Shown: positions 7,698-16,170, counted from the first letter of the stretch. The stretch is 64,000 nucleotides of DNA from Streptomyces canus (GCF_041435015.1 NZ_CP107989.1:1798001-1862000), one strand, 5' to 3'. Translations and numbers: made by a program. Notes: generated from the letters alone by a model not told the origin.

Positions 7698-8632
7698 GTG
7701 ACGCGTACGAAGCCGAACTCGTCGTCGACCGCAGGGACTCGGCGGCCGACGGCGTGCTCGCCCTCACCCTGCGCCACCCGCTGGGCGAACAGCTCCCGCA
7801 GTGGGAGCCCGGCGCCCACATCGACGTGGTGCTCGGCCCCGGCCTGGAGCGGCAGTACTCCCTGTGCGGCGACCCGGCCGACCGGACCTCCTGGCGGATC
7901 GCCGTGCTGCGCGAGCCCGTGGGACGCGGCGGATCCGCCCATGTGCACGAGCAGTTGGGGCAGGGAGACAAGGTCAGGGTGCGCGGTCTGCGCAACCACT
8001 TCGCCCTGCGGCCCGCACCCCGCTACCGCTTCATCGCGGGCGGAATCGGCATCACCCCGATCCTCCCGATGCTCGCGGCGGCGGAGGCCGAGGGCGCGGA
8101 GTGGACCCTGCTGTACGGCGGACGGACCCGCGAATCCATGGCGTTCACCGAGGAGTTGAGCCGCTACGGCGATCGGGTCACCGTCGCCCCCCAGGACGAG
8201 ACCGGCCTCCTGGACCTGCCGTCGGTGCTCGACGGCGCCCCCGAGGGAACCCTCGTCTACTGCTGTGGGCCCGGCCCGCTGCTCGACGCGGTGGAGGAGC
8301 GCTGCCCGGCCGGGCTGCTGCACGTGGAGCGGTTCACGCCGAAGGAGCAACCGGCCGCGGAGAACACGGAGTTCGAGGTCGAGCTGGCACAGACCGGCAC
8401 GACGGTCACCGTCGCCCCGGACGTCTCCGTGCTCGACGCCGTGCGCGCCTCGGGTGTAGAGGTGCTGTTCTCGTGCACCGAGGGCACCTGCGGCACCTGT
8501 GAGACCGACGTCCTCGACGGCACCCCGGACCACCGGGACTCGGTGCTCACGGACGAGGAGCGAGAGGCCGGGGAGACGATGATGATCTGCGTGTCCCGGT
8601 GTCGTGGGAAGAAGCTGGTCCTGGACCTGTAG
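7694..8632 (+). CDS. vanB: VanB-type oxygenase reductase (flavin, NAD and [2Fe-2S] domains)
   Basis: 312 residues from the ATG at 7694. Domain order is that of phthalate-dioxygenase reductase/VanB: a flavin-binding barrel with RQYSLCGDP (about 54-62), a nucleotide-binding domain with GGIGITPILPML and CCGPGPLLDAV, and a C-terminal plant-type ferredoxin with Cys261, Cys266, Cys269 and Cys299 (SCTEGTCGTC and MICVSRC). It passes electrons from NAD(P)H to the Rieske centre of the VanA-type oxygenase upstream. It is the third gene of the tightly coupled unit, and a GC-rich hairpin follows. Confidence 0.9.
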   Translation: MSDAYEAELVVDRRDSAADGVLALTLRHPLGEQLPQWEPGAHIDVVLGPGLERQYSLCGDPADRTSWRIAVLREPVGRGGSAHVHEQLGQGDKVRVRGLRNHFALRPAPRYRFIAGGIGITPILPMLAAAEAEGAEWTLLYGGRTRESMAFTEELSRYGDRVTVAPQDETGLLDLPSVLDGAPEGTLVYCCGPGPLLDAVEERCPAGLLHVERFTPKEQPAAENTEFEVELAQTGTTVTVAPDVSVLDAVRASGVEVLFSCTEGTCGTCETDVLDGTPDHRDSVLTDEEREAGETMMICVSRCRGKKLVLDL

Positions 8633-8655
8633 CCATCACGGGGATGTTGCCCCCC

Positions 8656-8686
8656 TCGCCGCCCCGGTCCCGCACCGGGGCGGCGA
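8656..8686 (+). terminator. Hairpin terminator after vanB-type gene
   Basis: 13-bp arms (8656-8668 and 8674-8686) around a five-base CCCGC loop, 24 bases after the stop codon. It separates the oxygenase unit from the transporter unit. Confidence 0.75.
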
Positions 8687-8713
8687 TCGAGCGCAGCCCC
8701 TCCATAAATGTCA

Positions 8714-8765
8714 ACAATATTGTCAGCCAAAGGCATTGACCCCACCCCCGCCAGCCCCATACCTT
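8714..8765 (+). promoter_or_regulatory. Candidate operator and promoter for NitT/TauT-type transporter
   Basis: A perfect AT-rich 10-base palindrome ACAATATTGT (8714-8723) stands out in GC-rich DNA and is flanked by two TGTCA copies. Thirteen bases on is TTGACC (8736-8741), with TACCTT (8760-8765) at 18-base spacing. Both precede the lipoprotein gene at 8834. The palindrome resembles GntR- or MarR-type operators; no such gene is adjacent. Confidence 0.4.
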
Positions 8766-8833
8766 TCGCGCTGAGCACCACTGTGCGGTCCGTGCACAGC
8801 CTGTCGGAACAACAAGTCTGCACAGGAGGAGCC

Positions 8834-9805
8834 ATGCGTCGTCTGCTCGTCGCCCTTGCGGCCGGAGCATTAGTGGTCACCGCGTCGGCCTGTGGTTCGT
8901 CCGGAGACTCGGGGGCCTCGGACTCGGGATCGTCGTCCGGCGGCACCACCACCGTCAAGCTCGGCCTCATTCCGATCGTCGATGTCGCGCCGGTCTATCT
9001 GGGCCAGAAAAAGGGCTTCTACGGCAAGCGCGGGCTGAAGCTCGAGATATCGACCGCGTCCGGCGGCGCGGCGATCGTGCCCGGAGTCGCCAGCGGGCAG
9101 TTCCAGTTCGGTTTCTCCAACGTCACCTCCCTGCTGATCGCCCAGTCGTCCGGGGTGCCGGTCAAGGCGGTCTCCAACGGCATCGCCTCAACGGGCGTGG
9201 CGGGCAAGGACTTTGCGGCGATCGCGGTGAAGAGGGGCAGCTCGATCAAGTCCGCGAAGGACCTGGAGGGCAAGAAGGTCGCCATCAACACGCTGAAGAA
9301 CATCAACGAGTCCGCCGTGCGCGAGTCGGTCCGCAAGGACGGCGGCGACCCGGACAAGGTGAAGTTCGTGGAGCTGGCCTTCGACCAGATGCCGGCCGCT
9401 CTCGACGGCGGCCAGGTCGACGCGGCCTGCGCGGTCGAGCCCGCCCTCGCCACGATCAAGAGCCAGGGCGGCCAGGTGATCGCCTCCCCCATGGTGGACG
9501 TGGCGCAGGGCACCACGGTCGCCATGTACTTCACCTCGACGCGCTACCAGCAGCAGAACGCCGACGTGGTGAAGAAGTTCCAGGAGGCCACCGCCGAGTC
9601 CCTCGCCTACGCGGACGCCCACCCGGACGAGGCACGCCAGGTCATCACGACGTACACCAAGATCCCGGCGTCGGTGCTCGCGCAGGTGACTCTTCCGAAG
9701 TGGCCGGCCGAGCCGAACAAGGAGTCCATCGAGGCGCTGGCGAAACTGGGCGAGGAGGACGGGTTCTTCAAGAAGACCCCCGACGTGGACGCGCTGCTTC
9801 CGTGA
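8834..9805 (+). CDS. NitT/TauT-family ABC transporter substrate-binding lipoprotein
   Basis: 323 residues from ATG at 8834, seven bases after GGAGGA's first G. A lipoprotein signal ends in VTASAC, with Cys22 as the predicted lipidated residue, followed by a Ser/Gly linker. The mature part reads as an NMT1/SsuA-like periplasmic-binding domain: VKLGLIPIVDVAPVYLG, GKKVAINTLKNI, and VEPALATIKSQGGQVI. This class delivers sulfonates, nitrate, aromatic acids or thiamine precursors to the permease. Position beside the aromatic oxygenase suggests an aromatic substrate. Residue 13, in the signal peptide, is encoded by TTA (8870-8872), so translation should need the bldA tRNA. Its stop overlaps the next start. 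Confidence 0.9.
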   Translation: MRRLLVALAAGALVVTASACGSSGDSGASDSGSSSGGTTTVKLGLIPIVDVAPVYLGQKKGFYGKRGLKLEISTASGGAAIVPGVASGQFQFGFSNVTSLLIAQSSGVPVKAVSNGIASTGVAGKDFAAIAVKRGSSIKSAKDLEGKKVAINTLKNINESAVRESVRKDGGDPDKVKFVELAFDQMPAALDGGQVDAACAVEPALATIKSQGGQVIASPMVDVAQGTTVAMYFTSTRYQQQNADVVKKFQEATAESLAYADAHPDEARQVITTYTKIPASVLAQVTLPKWPAEPNKESIEALAKLGEEDGFFKKTPDVDALLP

Positions 9806-10575
9806 GGCTCCAGAACGCGGCGCTGGGCGCCGCCGGCCTCGCGGCCTTCCTCGCCCTGGGCGAGGTGGTGCCGCGGCTCGGTCTGGTCAAGGAGGAGTAC
9901 TTCCCGCCGACCAGCCGGATCGCGAGCGCCTTCGCCGACGAACTCTCCGACGGCTCCTTCTGGACGGCGCTCGGCGACACCCTCACCGGCTGGGCCCTGG
10001 GCCTGGCCATCGCCGTCTCGGCGGGGATCGTCATCGGAGTGGCCGTCTCCGTGGTGCCGTATCTGCGCGAGGCGACGGCCTCGACGATCGAGTTCCTGCG
10101 CCCGATCCCCTCGGTCGCCCTCATCCCGCTGGCGGTGCTGTTGTACGGCAGCGAACTGCGCTCGGTGCTGTTGCTCGTCGTGTACGCCTCGTTCTGGCAG
10201 GTCCTCATCCAGACGCTCTACGGCGTCCAGGACGTCGACCCCGTCGCCGACGAGACGGCACGGTCGTACGGTCTCGGCACCTGGGCACGGATCCGGCATG
10301 TGCTGTGGCCGACCGCGCTGCCGTATGTGATGACCGGTGTCCGGCTGGCCGCGGCCGTCGCGCTGATCCTCGCCATCACCGGTGAACTCGTCATCGGCGC
10401 ACCGGGGTTGGGCGCCAGGATCGCGGTCGCGCAGAACTCGCAGGCGGTCCCGGAGATGTACGCGCTGATCGTGGTGACGGGTCTTCTGGGGCTGCTCATC
10501 AACGTCGGCGCGCGTACCGTGGAGCGACGGGCGCTGGCCTGGCACCAGTCGGTGCGCGGGGAGGTGGCGGTGTGA
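9802..10575 (+). CDS. ABC transporter permease (NitT/TauT type), first copy
   Basis: 257 residues. The GTG at 9802 overlaps the stop of the binding-protein gene by four bases. Six hydrophobic segments and a BPD_transp_1 EAA-type loop (DVDPVADETARSYGLGTWARI, residues about 147-167, given by its ends) are visible. It forms half of the membrane channel. Two different permease genes follow each other here, so the channel is likely a heterodimer rather than the homodimer of SsuC-type systems. Confidence 0.9.
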   Translation: MRLQNAALGAAGLAAFLALGEVVPRLGLVKEEYFPPTSRIASAFADELSDGSFWTALGDTLTGWALGLAIAVSAGIVIGVAVSVVPYLREATASTIEFLRPIPSVALIPLAVLLYGSELRSVLLLVVYASFWQVLIQTLYGVQDVDPVADETARSYGLGTWARIRHVLWPTALPYVMTGVRLAAAVALILAITGELVIGAPGLGARIAVAQNSQAVPEMYALIVVTGLLGLLINVGARTVERRALAWHQSVRGEVAV

Positions 10576-11351
10576 AGCGGCTCGTTCTCCGGCTGGTCCT
10601 CGTGCTCGCGCTGCCCGCGCTGCTGATCGCCGTCTGGTGGTTCGCCTCGGCCGGCAGCACCAACATCTTCTGGCCGCCGCTGCGCACGATCCTCCAGACC
10701 TTCCCGGACGTGTGGACCGCCGAGCGGCTGCGCGCCGACGTCCTGCCCAGCCTCTGGCGACTGGCGGCCGGTTACGCGTTGGCGGCCGTCGTCGGGGTGG
10801 CGGTCGGCACGGTCATCGGCTCCTACCGGCGGGTGCGGGCGGTGTGCGAACCGGTCCTGGAGTTCCTGCGGGCGGTCCCCCCGCCGGTGCTGATCCCGGT
10901 CATCATGCTGTTCGCGGGCATCGGCGACACCATGAAGGTCACGGTGATCGCGAGCGGCTGTGTCTGGCCGATCCTGCTCAACACGGTCGAGGGCGTGCGC
11001 GCGGTCGACCCGGTGATGCTGGAGACGGCCCGCTCCTACGGCATCACCGGCCCTTCGCGGCTGCGCGACCTGGTGCTGCGCTCGGCGAGTCCGCAGATCT
11101 TCGCGGGGCTGCGCCAGGCCCTCTCGATCGGCATCATCCTGATGGTGATCAGCGAGATGTTCGCGGCCAGCAACGGCATCGGTTTCACCATCGTCCAGTT
11201 CCAGCGCAGTTTCGCGGTCCCCGACATGTGGACCGGGATCCTCGTCCTCGGTCTGCTCGGCTATCTGCTCTCCCTCGTCTTCCAGTTGGTCGAGCGGCGG
11301 GCCCTCGCCTGGTACCACGGCCTGCGCGCCTCGACGCGGCGGTCCCCGTGA
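10572..11351 (+). CDS. ABC transporter permease (NitT/TauT type), second copy
   Basis: 259 residues; the GTG at 10572 overlaps the preceding stop (GTGA). Six predicted membrane segments and the coupling loop DPVMLETARSYGITG identify a binding-protein-dependent permease paralogous to the previous gene. Together they probably form a heterodimeric channel served by the ATPase that follows. Confidence 0.9.
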   Translation: MKRLVLRLVLVLALPALLIAVWWFASAGSTNIFWPPLRTILQTFPDVWTAERLRADVLPSLWRLAAGYALAAVVGVAVGTVIGSYRRVRAVCEPVLEFLRAVPPPVLIPVIMLFAGIGDTMKVTVIASGCVWPILLNTVEGVRAVDPVMLETARSYGITGPSRLRDLVLRSASPQIFAGLRQALSIGIILMVISEMFAASNGIGFTIVQFQRSFAVPDMWTGILVLGLLGYLLSLVFQLVERRALAWYHGLRASTRRSP

Positions 11352-11377
11352 ATCACCCGAACCCGAAAGGGCGGTCC

Positions 11378-12202
11378 ATGCCCGCGCTTCTTGGCGTATC
11401 CGGCCTGCAGAAGGTCTACGAGGGTTCCGGCCGTCGTGTGGAGGCGGTCCGCGACCTCACCTTCACCGTCGAAGCGGGCGAACTCGTGTGTCTCGTCGGC
11501 CCGTCGGGCTGCGGCAAGACGACGCTGCTGAAGTGCATGGGAGGGCTGCTCACCCCGACCGCCGGCGAAGTCCACCTGGCGGGACGGAAGGTGACCGGTC
11601 CCCCGCCCGGGATGGCCTTCGTCTTCCAGGAGTACGGCCGCAGCCTCTTCCCCTGGATGCGCGTCGCCGACAACGTCGAACTCCCGCTGAAACAGAAGGA
11701 CTTGAGCAAGGCGAGACGACGTGAACTGGTCGCCGACGCGCTGGAGTCGGTGGACCTCGCGGAGGCCGCCGGGGCGTATCCCTGGCAGCTCTCCGGCGGT
11801 ATGCAGCAGCGCGTCGCGATCGCCCGCGCACTCGCGTACGAGCCCGAGGTCCTGCTGATGGACGAGCCGTTCGCGGCCGTGGACGCGCAGACCCGCGCCG
11901 ACCTGGAGGATCTCGTACGACGGCTGTGGCGGGAGCGCGGCATCACGATCCTGTTCGTCACCCACGACATCGACGAGGCGGTCTACCTGGGCGAGCGGGT
12001 GATCGTGCTGTCCGCCTCGCCCACGGTCGTGCAGGAGCAGCTCAAGGTCGATCTCCCGGACGAGCGGGACCAGTTGCACACCCGTGTGGCCCCGCGCTTC
12101 GCCGAACTGCGCACCCATGTGTACGAGCAGATCCAGGCGGCGAAGCGCGGAGTCGTCCAGGAGGCTGTCGTCACGACGTCGGATACGCCTCCACTTCGCT
12201 GA
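11378..12202 (+). CDS. ABC transporter ATP-binding protein (NitT/TauT type)
   Basis: 274 residues from ATG at 11378 after AAAGGG; an in-frame GTG at 11348 overlapping the permease stop is an alternative that adds ten residues. Walker A GPSGCGKTT, Q-loop FVFQEYGRSLFPW, signature LSGGMQQR, Walker B LLMDEPFAAVD and the switch His in VTHDIDEA are all present. It powers import by the preceding permeases. Last gene of the four-gene transporter unit. Confidence 0.92.
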   Translation: MPALLGVSGLQKVYEGSGRRVEAVRDLTFTVEAGELVCLVGPSGCGKTTLLKCMGGLLTPTAGEVHLAGRKVTGPPPGMAFVFQEYGRSLFPWMRVADNVELPLKQKDLSKARRRELVADALESVDLAEAAGAYPWQLSGGMQQRVAIARALAYEPEVLLMDEPFAAVDAQTRADLEDLVRRLWRERGITILFVTHDIDEAVYLGERVIVLSASPTVVQEQLKVDLPDERDQLHTRVAPRFAELRTHVYEQIQAAKRGVVQEAVVTTSDTPPLR

Positions 12203-12439
12203 ACTGCCCTGCGGTCGGCCGGTGTTGGCGCTGACGGCGAGGCGGAGTACTGCCTGACGCTGTCGGCGCCGGTCGAGGTGGCGGGCCGGGTCGCCGCGTC
12301 CGCCGCCCCGCGCCGCCTGGTCGGCTCCCTCGGCAAGGGCCCGGACTTCGCGGGCGCGTTGGCGACGGGCAGGCCCACGCGGGCCGACGGGGTGCGGCTG
12401 ATGCCGTGCGAGGGGGTGCCGTTGGTGCTGGCGGAGTGA
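12203..12439 (+). pseudogene. Probable C-terminal remnant of a lost gene
   Basis: Directly after the ATPase stop, the same frame stays open for 78 codons to a TGA at 12437-12439. Codon use is typical (third position almost always G or C), with no credible start or ribosome site. It encodes residues such as DGEAEYCLTLSAPVEVAGR and ending MPCEGVPLVLAE. The family is not recognised; it reads like a C-terminal beta-rich tail. The simplest explanation is deletion of the rest of an old gene. Confidence 0.4.
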
Positions 12440-12452
12440 GCCGCGAGGGGCT

Positions 12453-12482
12453 GCCCCGTGGAACACCCTTGCGCCACGGGGC
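12453..12482 (+). terminator. Hairpin terminator after transporter and remnant
   Basis: Nine-bp arms (12453-12461 and 12474-12482) around a 12-base loop, following the remnant and preceding the convergent MmyB-domain gene. Confidence 0.5.
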
Positions 12483-12534
12483 CCGGCACCTACTGACGAG
12501 GCGCCGTCGACGACCTGAACGCCGACGGTGCCCG

Positions 12535-13185
12535 TCAGACCTGGGGGGTGGGGACCACCGTGAGATGTGTCGTCGTGCGCCGCGGGCGGCGCCTGGTGGG
12601 AGCCGGGCGGAGCACCAGGGTCAGCCGGGTGTAGCCCAGATCGCGCAAGGTCCGCGGGGTCTCGTCGACGAGCCGGCAGTCGGTGGCGCCCCAGCGCGGG
12701 TCGGGGTGCATCAGCGGGCGTACGGAGCCGTCGTGCTCCACGGCCCGCTCGCCGACCGCGCGGATCCAGTGCGGCAGGCCGTGCCGGTAGGCGGCGTCCA
12801 TGATCGGGTCCTGGGCGATGTCCCGGCGGATCGCCTGGATGCCGTGGTCGTGGCCGTGCCGCTCCACCGCGGCCGCGAAGTGCGCGAGCATCGGCAGACA
12901 CCAGCGCGACTCGTGCTCACCGAGGACGCTGCTCGCGTCGGGGTGGAAGAGGACGAACCGGAGGAAGTTGTCGCCCGGCATGGCCGTCGGATGGGGACCC
13001 ACGGCACGGAAAAGTGACGCGAAAGCGGCGTTGGCGAGGACGACGTCCCAGCGGTGGTCGAGGACGACGGACGGGAAGGGGACGGCTTCCAGGAGCGTGG
13101 CGTAGTCCTGAAGATACGCCTGGGCCTCCAGCCCCTCGGGGACGGGCCGCAGTTCGGACCGCTGCCCACCTGCCTGATATGCCAT
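12535..13185 (-). CDS. Stand-alone MmyB-type ligand-binding domain protein
   Basis: 216 residues from ATG at 13185. Residues about 30-195 match the MmyB-like ligand-binding domain (PAS-like): LLEAVPFPSVVLDHRWDVV, NFLRFVLFHPDASSVL, and RLVDETPRTLRDLGYTRLTLVL. Family members normally carry an N-terminal XRE helix-turn-helix of about 80 residues; here only a short tail precedes the sensor domain. DNA binding would therefore need a partner. It is divergent from an XRE/ImmA-IrrE pair whose XRE protein could supply one. The full-length MmyB regulator at 50390-51175 gives a comparison inside this window. Confidence 0.75.
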   Translation of the reverse strand: MAYQAGGQRSELRPVPEGLEAQAYLQDYATLLEAVPFPSVVLDHRWDVVLANAAFASLFRAVGPHPTAMPGDNFLRFVLFHPDASSVLGEHESRWCLPMLAHFAAAVERHGHDHGIQAIRRDIAQDPIMDAAYRHGLPHWIRAVGERAVEHDGSVRPLMHPDPRWGATDCRLVDETPRTLRDLGYTRLTLVLRPAPTRRRPRRTTTHLTVVPTPQV

Positions 13186-13409
13186 CGGGAGGTCACCCCT
13201 CTTGCCTATGCGGCCTTCACGCGGCGCCTTGATCCTGCTTCCCCGGAGCTTGTGGTGTCAACTATCGTGGCATTCCGCTGCGGTTGACGGCTGAAATTGG
13301 CCACAGTTGTGGCGACACCTGGATGTGAGTTCGAACAAAGGGCTACTCTCCGGGAAGTTCACGGCGACCGCCTGTGAGTCATCGGGTGAGAGACGTAGGA
13401 GATCTGTCG

Positions 13410-14066
13410 GTGTCGGATGGCTTCGAGAGCCCGGACGACGCGGCAACGGTCGTGCTGACGGCCGTCGTCGCCCGCGTCACCGCACTCTCCGACCGGCTCG
13501 GCGTGCCGCACGCTCAGGTCTTCGACACCGGTCGGCTCTCCGTCGCCTCGGGCGTCCCCGAGCCCGTGGTCAAGGCTCTGCTGAGCGGGCGCCCGGCGGG
13601 TGAACCGGACGTCCAGGCGCGGTTCCTGCAGCGGCTCGACCTCTTGCGCCGCACCCGGCTCAAGCCCAACGGGCGCAAGTACACCCAGCAGGAGATCGCC
13701 GACGGCGCGGGCATGTCCCGGCAGCAGGCGGGCGCCCTCATCAACGGCGACCGGCGCCCCACCATGGAGCACTGCGACGCCATCCAGCGGTTCTTCCGGG
13801 TGCACGCCGGGTTCCTGACGGCCGAGGACCCCGAGGCGCTCGCGGGTGCGCTCCAGCACACCGAGCAGGAGCTCCTGCACAAGCTCGCCGACCGGGAGCG
13901 GGAGGCCGCCGCGGCCGCCCACGACCCGTTGGAGCGACTGCTCCAGGACCACGGCGTCCGCGGAATCGCCTGGCGGGCCGCGCAGCTGCCCACCGACCAG
14001 CACCGTGACAAGGTCGCCGAGTGGCTGGACATGCTCCTGGAGAGCGTCAAGCGGCCCGAGTCCTGA
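13410..14066 (+). CDS. XRE-family transcriptional regulator (ImmR-like partner of ImmA/IrrE)
   Basis: 218 residues. The GTG at 13410 lies eight bases after AGGAG. A helix-turn-helix spans about 80-130: YTQQEIADGAGMSRQQAGALINGDRRP (given by its ends, residues about 91-117). The C-terminal half is helical and charged with an Ala-rich coil-like stretch. It precedes an ImmA/IrrE-type metallopeptidase gene by 14 bases. In such pairs the peptidase cleaves or inactivates the XRE repressor to induce targets. Targets here are unknown; the divergent MmyB-domain gene is an obvious candidate. Confidence 0.85.
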   Translation: MSDGFESPDDAATVVLTAVVARVTALSDRLGVPHAQVFDTGRLSVASGVPEPVVKALLSGRPAGEPDVQARFLQRLDLLRRTRLKPNGRKYTQQEIADGAGMSRQQAGALINGDRRPTMEHCDAIQRFFRVHAGFLTAEDPEALAGALQHTEQELLHKLADREREAAAAAHDPLERLLQDHGVRGIAWRAAQLPTDQHRDKVAEWLDMLLESVKRPES

Positions 14067-14080
14067 TCCGGGAGACAACT

Positions 14081-14629
14081 GTGGGCATCGGTAAGCACAT
14101 GCGCCGCCTGAGCGGCGAGTTGGTGGCGGAGCTGGAACTCGACGCCCCGGCACGGCCCGAGGACCTCTACGGCGCCCTGTGCGAGGCGATGAGCAGACGC
14201 CGGGGCCGCCCGGTCCACTTCCGTACGGCGCCCTTCCCGCCCGGCACGGCCAGCGGGCTGTGGCTCGACATGGCCGACCAGGACCTCGTGGTGATCGAGG
14301 AACGCACCGCCCCCGACCACCAGTTGGTCATCCTCGGCCACGAGCTGTGGCACATGAACGCCGGCCACTGCTCCCACCACGTCGAGGGCGCCGCGGTCGC
14401 CGCCCGCCTGCTCTGCGACGACGCCGATCTCCAGGCCACGGTCCGCAAGGTGGCCGCCCGTAGCCGCTTCGAGCTCGACGACGAGCGGGAGGCGGAGAGC
14501 TTCGGCCTGTTACTGGCCAGCAAGTGCCGGACGTGGCTGGCCGGTTCGTCGCTGCGGGGGCCTGTGCAGCGGGACCGTCTGGCGGGACGGATCGAGGCGT
14601 CGCTGGGGTATCTGGGGCCACAGGGCTGA
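14081..14629 (+). CDS. ImmA/IrrE-type zinc metallopeptidase, bldA-dependent
   Basis: 182 residues from GTG at 14081 after GGGAGA. The zinc motif HELWH (His87, Glu88, His91) sits in VILGHELWHMNAGHCSHH, with a DEREAES segment downstream that may supply the third ligand. This architecture is typical of ImmA/IrrE peptidases that act on XRE repressors. Leu144 is encoded by TTA (14510-14512), one of only two TTA codons noted in the window, implying translation late in development through the bldA tRNA. Convergent with the hydrolase gene, 13 bases apart. Confidence 0.85.
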   Translation: MGIGKHMRRLSGELVAELELDAPARPEDLYGALCEAMSRRRGRPVHFRTAPFPPGTASGLWLDMADQDLVVIEERTAPDHQLVILGHELWHMNAGHCSHHVEGAAVAARLLCDDADLQATVRKVAARSRFELDDEREAESFGLLLASKCRTWLAGSSLRGPVQRDRLAGRIEASLGYLGPQG

Positions 14630-14642
14630 GCCTGCCCCGACG

Positions 14643-15665
14643 TCACGTCGCGCTGCGTTCGCTCGCCTCTCTCAGGTCGCGCTCCCCGCGCCGCGCTCGC
14701 GAGGTGCCGGGGCCGCCGTCCCGGAGCAGTTGCCTCCAGTGGTCACGGCTCCAGTCCGCCGGAGCCGTGGTCGCCGTGAACTCCTCGACCAGCGAGACGA
14801 ACCGCGTGGGATCGCTGTGGAACGGGAAGTGACCGGCGCCCTCGAAGATCTCCAGGCGGCTGCCCGGCATCGCCTCGTGCGCCCCGAAGGCGTGCCGGAC
14901 GGGCACCACGCTGTCCCGGTCGCCCCACAGCAGCATGGTCGGCATGCCCTCGGTGAGGTAGCAGCGGTCGAGCATCGTGACGACCTGGCCGCGCCAGTCG
15001 ACGACCGCGCGCAGGGTGCGGATGAAGGCGTTGCGCGAGGTCTCGTCCGGGAGCGCGTCGACGAGGTTGAGCAGATCCGGGGCGTCCTGTCCGAGATCGG
15101 TGTCCAGCAGCTTCATCAGGCGGACGGCGAGGCCCACTTGGAGCCGCATGCCGGGCAGCCGCAGCGAGGACAGCATGAGGTGGGCACCGGGCAGGGAGAC
15201 CAGCCGCAGCACGGGGTTGACCTCGCGGCCCACACCGCCGGCGCTGACCAGGATGAGCCGCTCGGTGCGCTCGGGGAACTGGTAGGCGAACTGCATGGCC
15301 ACTCCCCCGCCCAGTGAGTGCCCGACCAGGGTGGCCGACTCGATGCCCAGGGTGGTGAGCAGATCACGGACACCGTTGGCGTACGCGGCCACCGAGTAGT
15401 CGGCCCGCGGCTTGTCGGAGTCGCCGTGACCGAGCAGGTCGGGGGCGATCACGGTGTGGGTGCGGGCGAGGTCGGGAATCAGCTCGGCCCAGGTCGCCGA
15501 GGAGTCGCCGATGCCGTGGATGAGGACGAGCGGCGGACCCTCGCCCGCCATGCGGAAGGCACGGCGGTAACCGTGCACCACGCGGTACCGCAGCTCCAGT
15601 TCTGCGTCGCCCACCGAGCGCAGCCGGACGGCGCGCACCGGGCGCCTGCGCGGGTCGTCGACCAT
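14643..15665 (-). CDS. Alpha/beta-hydrolase fold enzyme
   Basis: 340 residues from ATG at 15665, nine bases after GGGAGG's first G. An oxyanion motif HGIGDSS, nucleophile elbow GHSLGG (Ser about 116), acid in WGDRDSVVP and histidine in GAGHFPFHSDP are all present in order. The lid region (about 160-230) is helical. Substrate cannot be assigned; relatives include esterases, haloperoxidase-like and meta-cleavage-product hydrolases. No signal peptide, so cytoplasmic. Monocistronic. Confidence 0.88.
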   Translation of the reverse strand: MVDDPRRRPVRAVRLRSVGDAELELRYRVVHGYRRAFRMAGEGPPLVLIHGIGDSSATWAELIPDLARTHTVIAPDLLGHGDSDKPRADYSVAAYANGVRDLLTTLGIESATLVGHSLGGGVAMQFAYQFPERTERLILVSAGGVGREVNPVLRLVSLPGAHLMLSSLRLPGMRLQVGLAVRLMKLLDTDLGQDAPDLLNLVDALPDETSRNAFIRTLRAVVDWRGQVVTMLDRCYLTEGMPTMLLWGDRDSVVPVRHAFGAHEAMPGSRLEIFEGAGHFPFHSDPTRFVSLVEEFTATTAPADWSRDHWRQLLRDGGPGTSRARRGERDLREASERSAT

Positions 15666-15908
15666 GTGCTCGCCTCCCGTTCCCCTGGCCGCGGATCAAG
15701 ACGGCCGAAAGCCCTTCCTCCCAGCCTAGGACCGCTTTCCCTCCAGTGATTTCGGTGAGGTTTCGCCTCCGCTAAGCGGGCGAACGAGCGGGCGCGGAAG
15801 CCGGATTGTCAGTGGTGGACGGCAAGCTGGAGATGCACGCCCGTAGGGGCTGCGACCGACGCGCCCCGTCCGGGGGTGCCACCGACGCCGACTTGGGGAG
15901 AGCCGCCG

Positions 15909-16148
15909 ATGCCCACCGCCGTACTGACCGACCGTGAGCGCACCGCCGTCCAGGCCTATCTGCGGCTGTTGCACACGGTCCGAGCCGCCTTCGACACCGC
16001 GGCCGGCCCGCCCGACACCGCCCGACCACCGGTCGTCCCGCCGGCGGTCCTCGCCGAGGCCGAACAGGCGCTGGCGGACGCGGGCCTCGCGGGCAACGAG
16101 GAGGCGTTCTTCAGGCTCCTGCAGAGCTGGTGTCCGCCGGAGTCCTAG
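15909..16148 (+). CDS. Small unknown protein
   Basis: 79 residues from ATG at 15909 after GGGGAGAG. Family not recognised. An N-terminal helix (ERTAVQAYLRLLHTVRAAFD), a Pro-rich linker with RPPVVPPAV, and a second helical segment ending in LLQSWCPPES. One cysteine, no membrane segment. Codon use is normal and the ribosome site good, so it is probably real. Convergent with the phosphopantetheinyl transferase gene. Confidence 0.6.
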   Translation: MPTAVLTDRERTAVQAYLRLLHTVRAAFDTAAGPPDTARPPVVPPAVLAEAEQALADAGLAGNEEAFFRLLQSWCPPES

Positions 16149-16170
16149 ACATACGACCCGCGCCGTGCGC

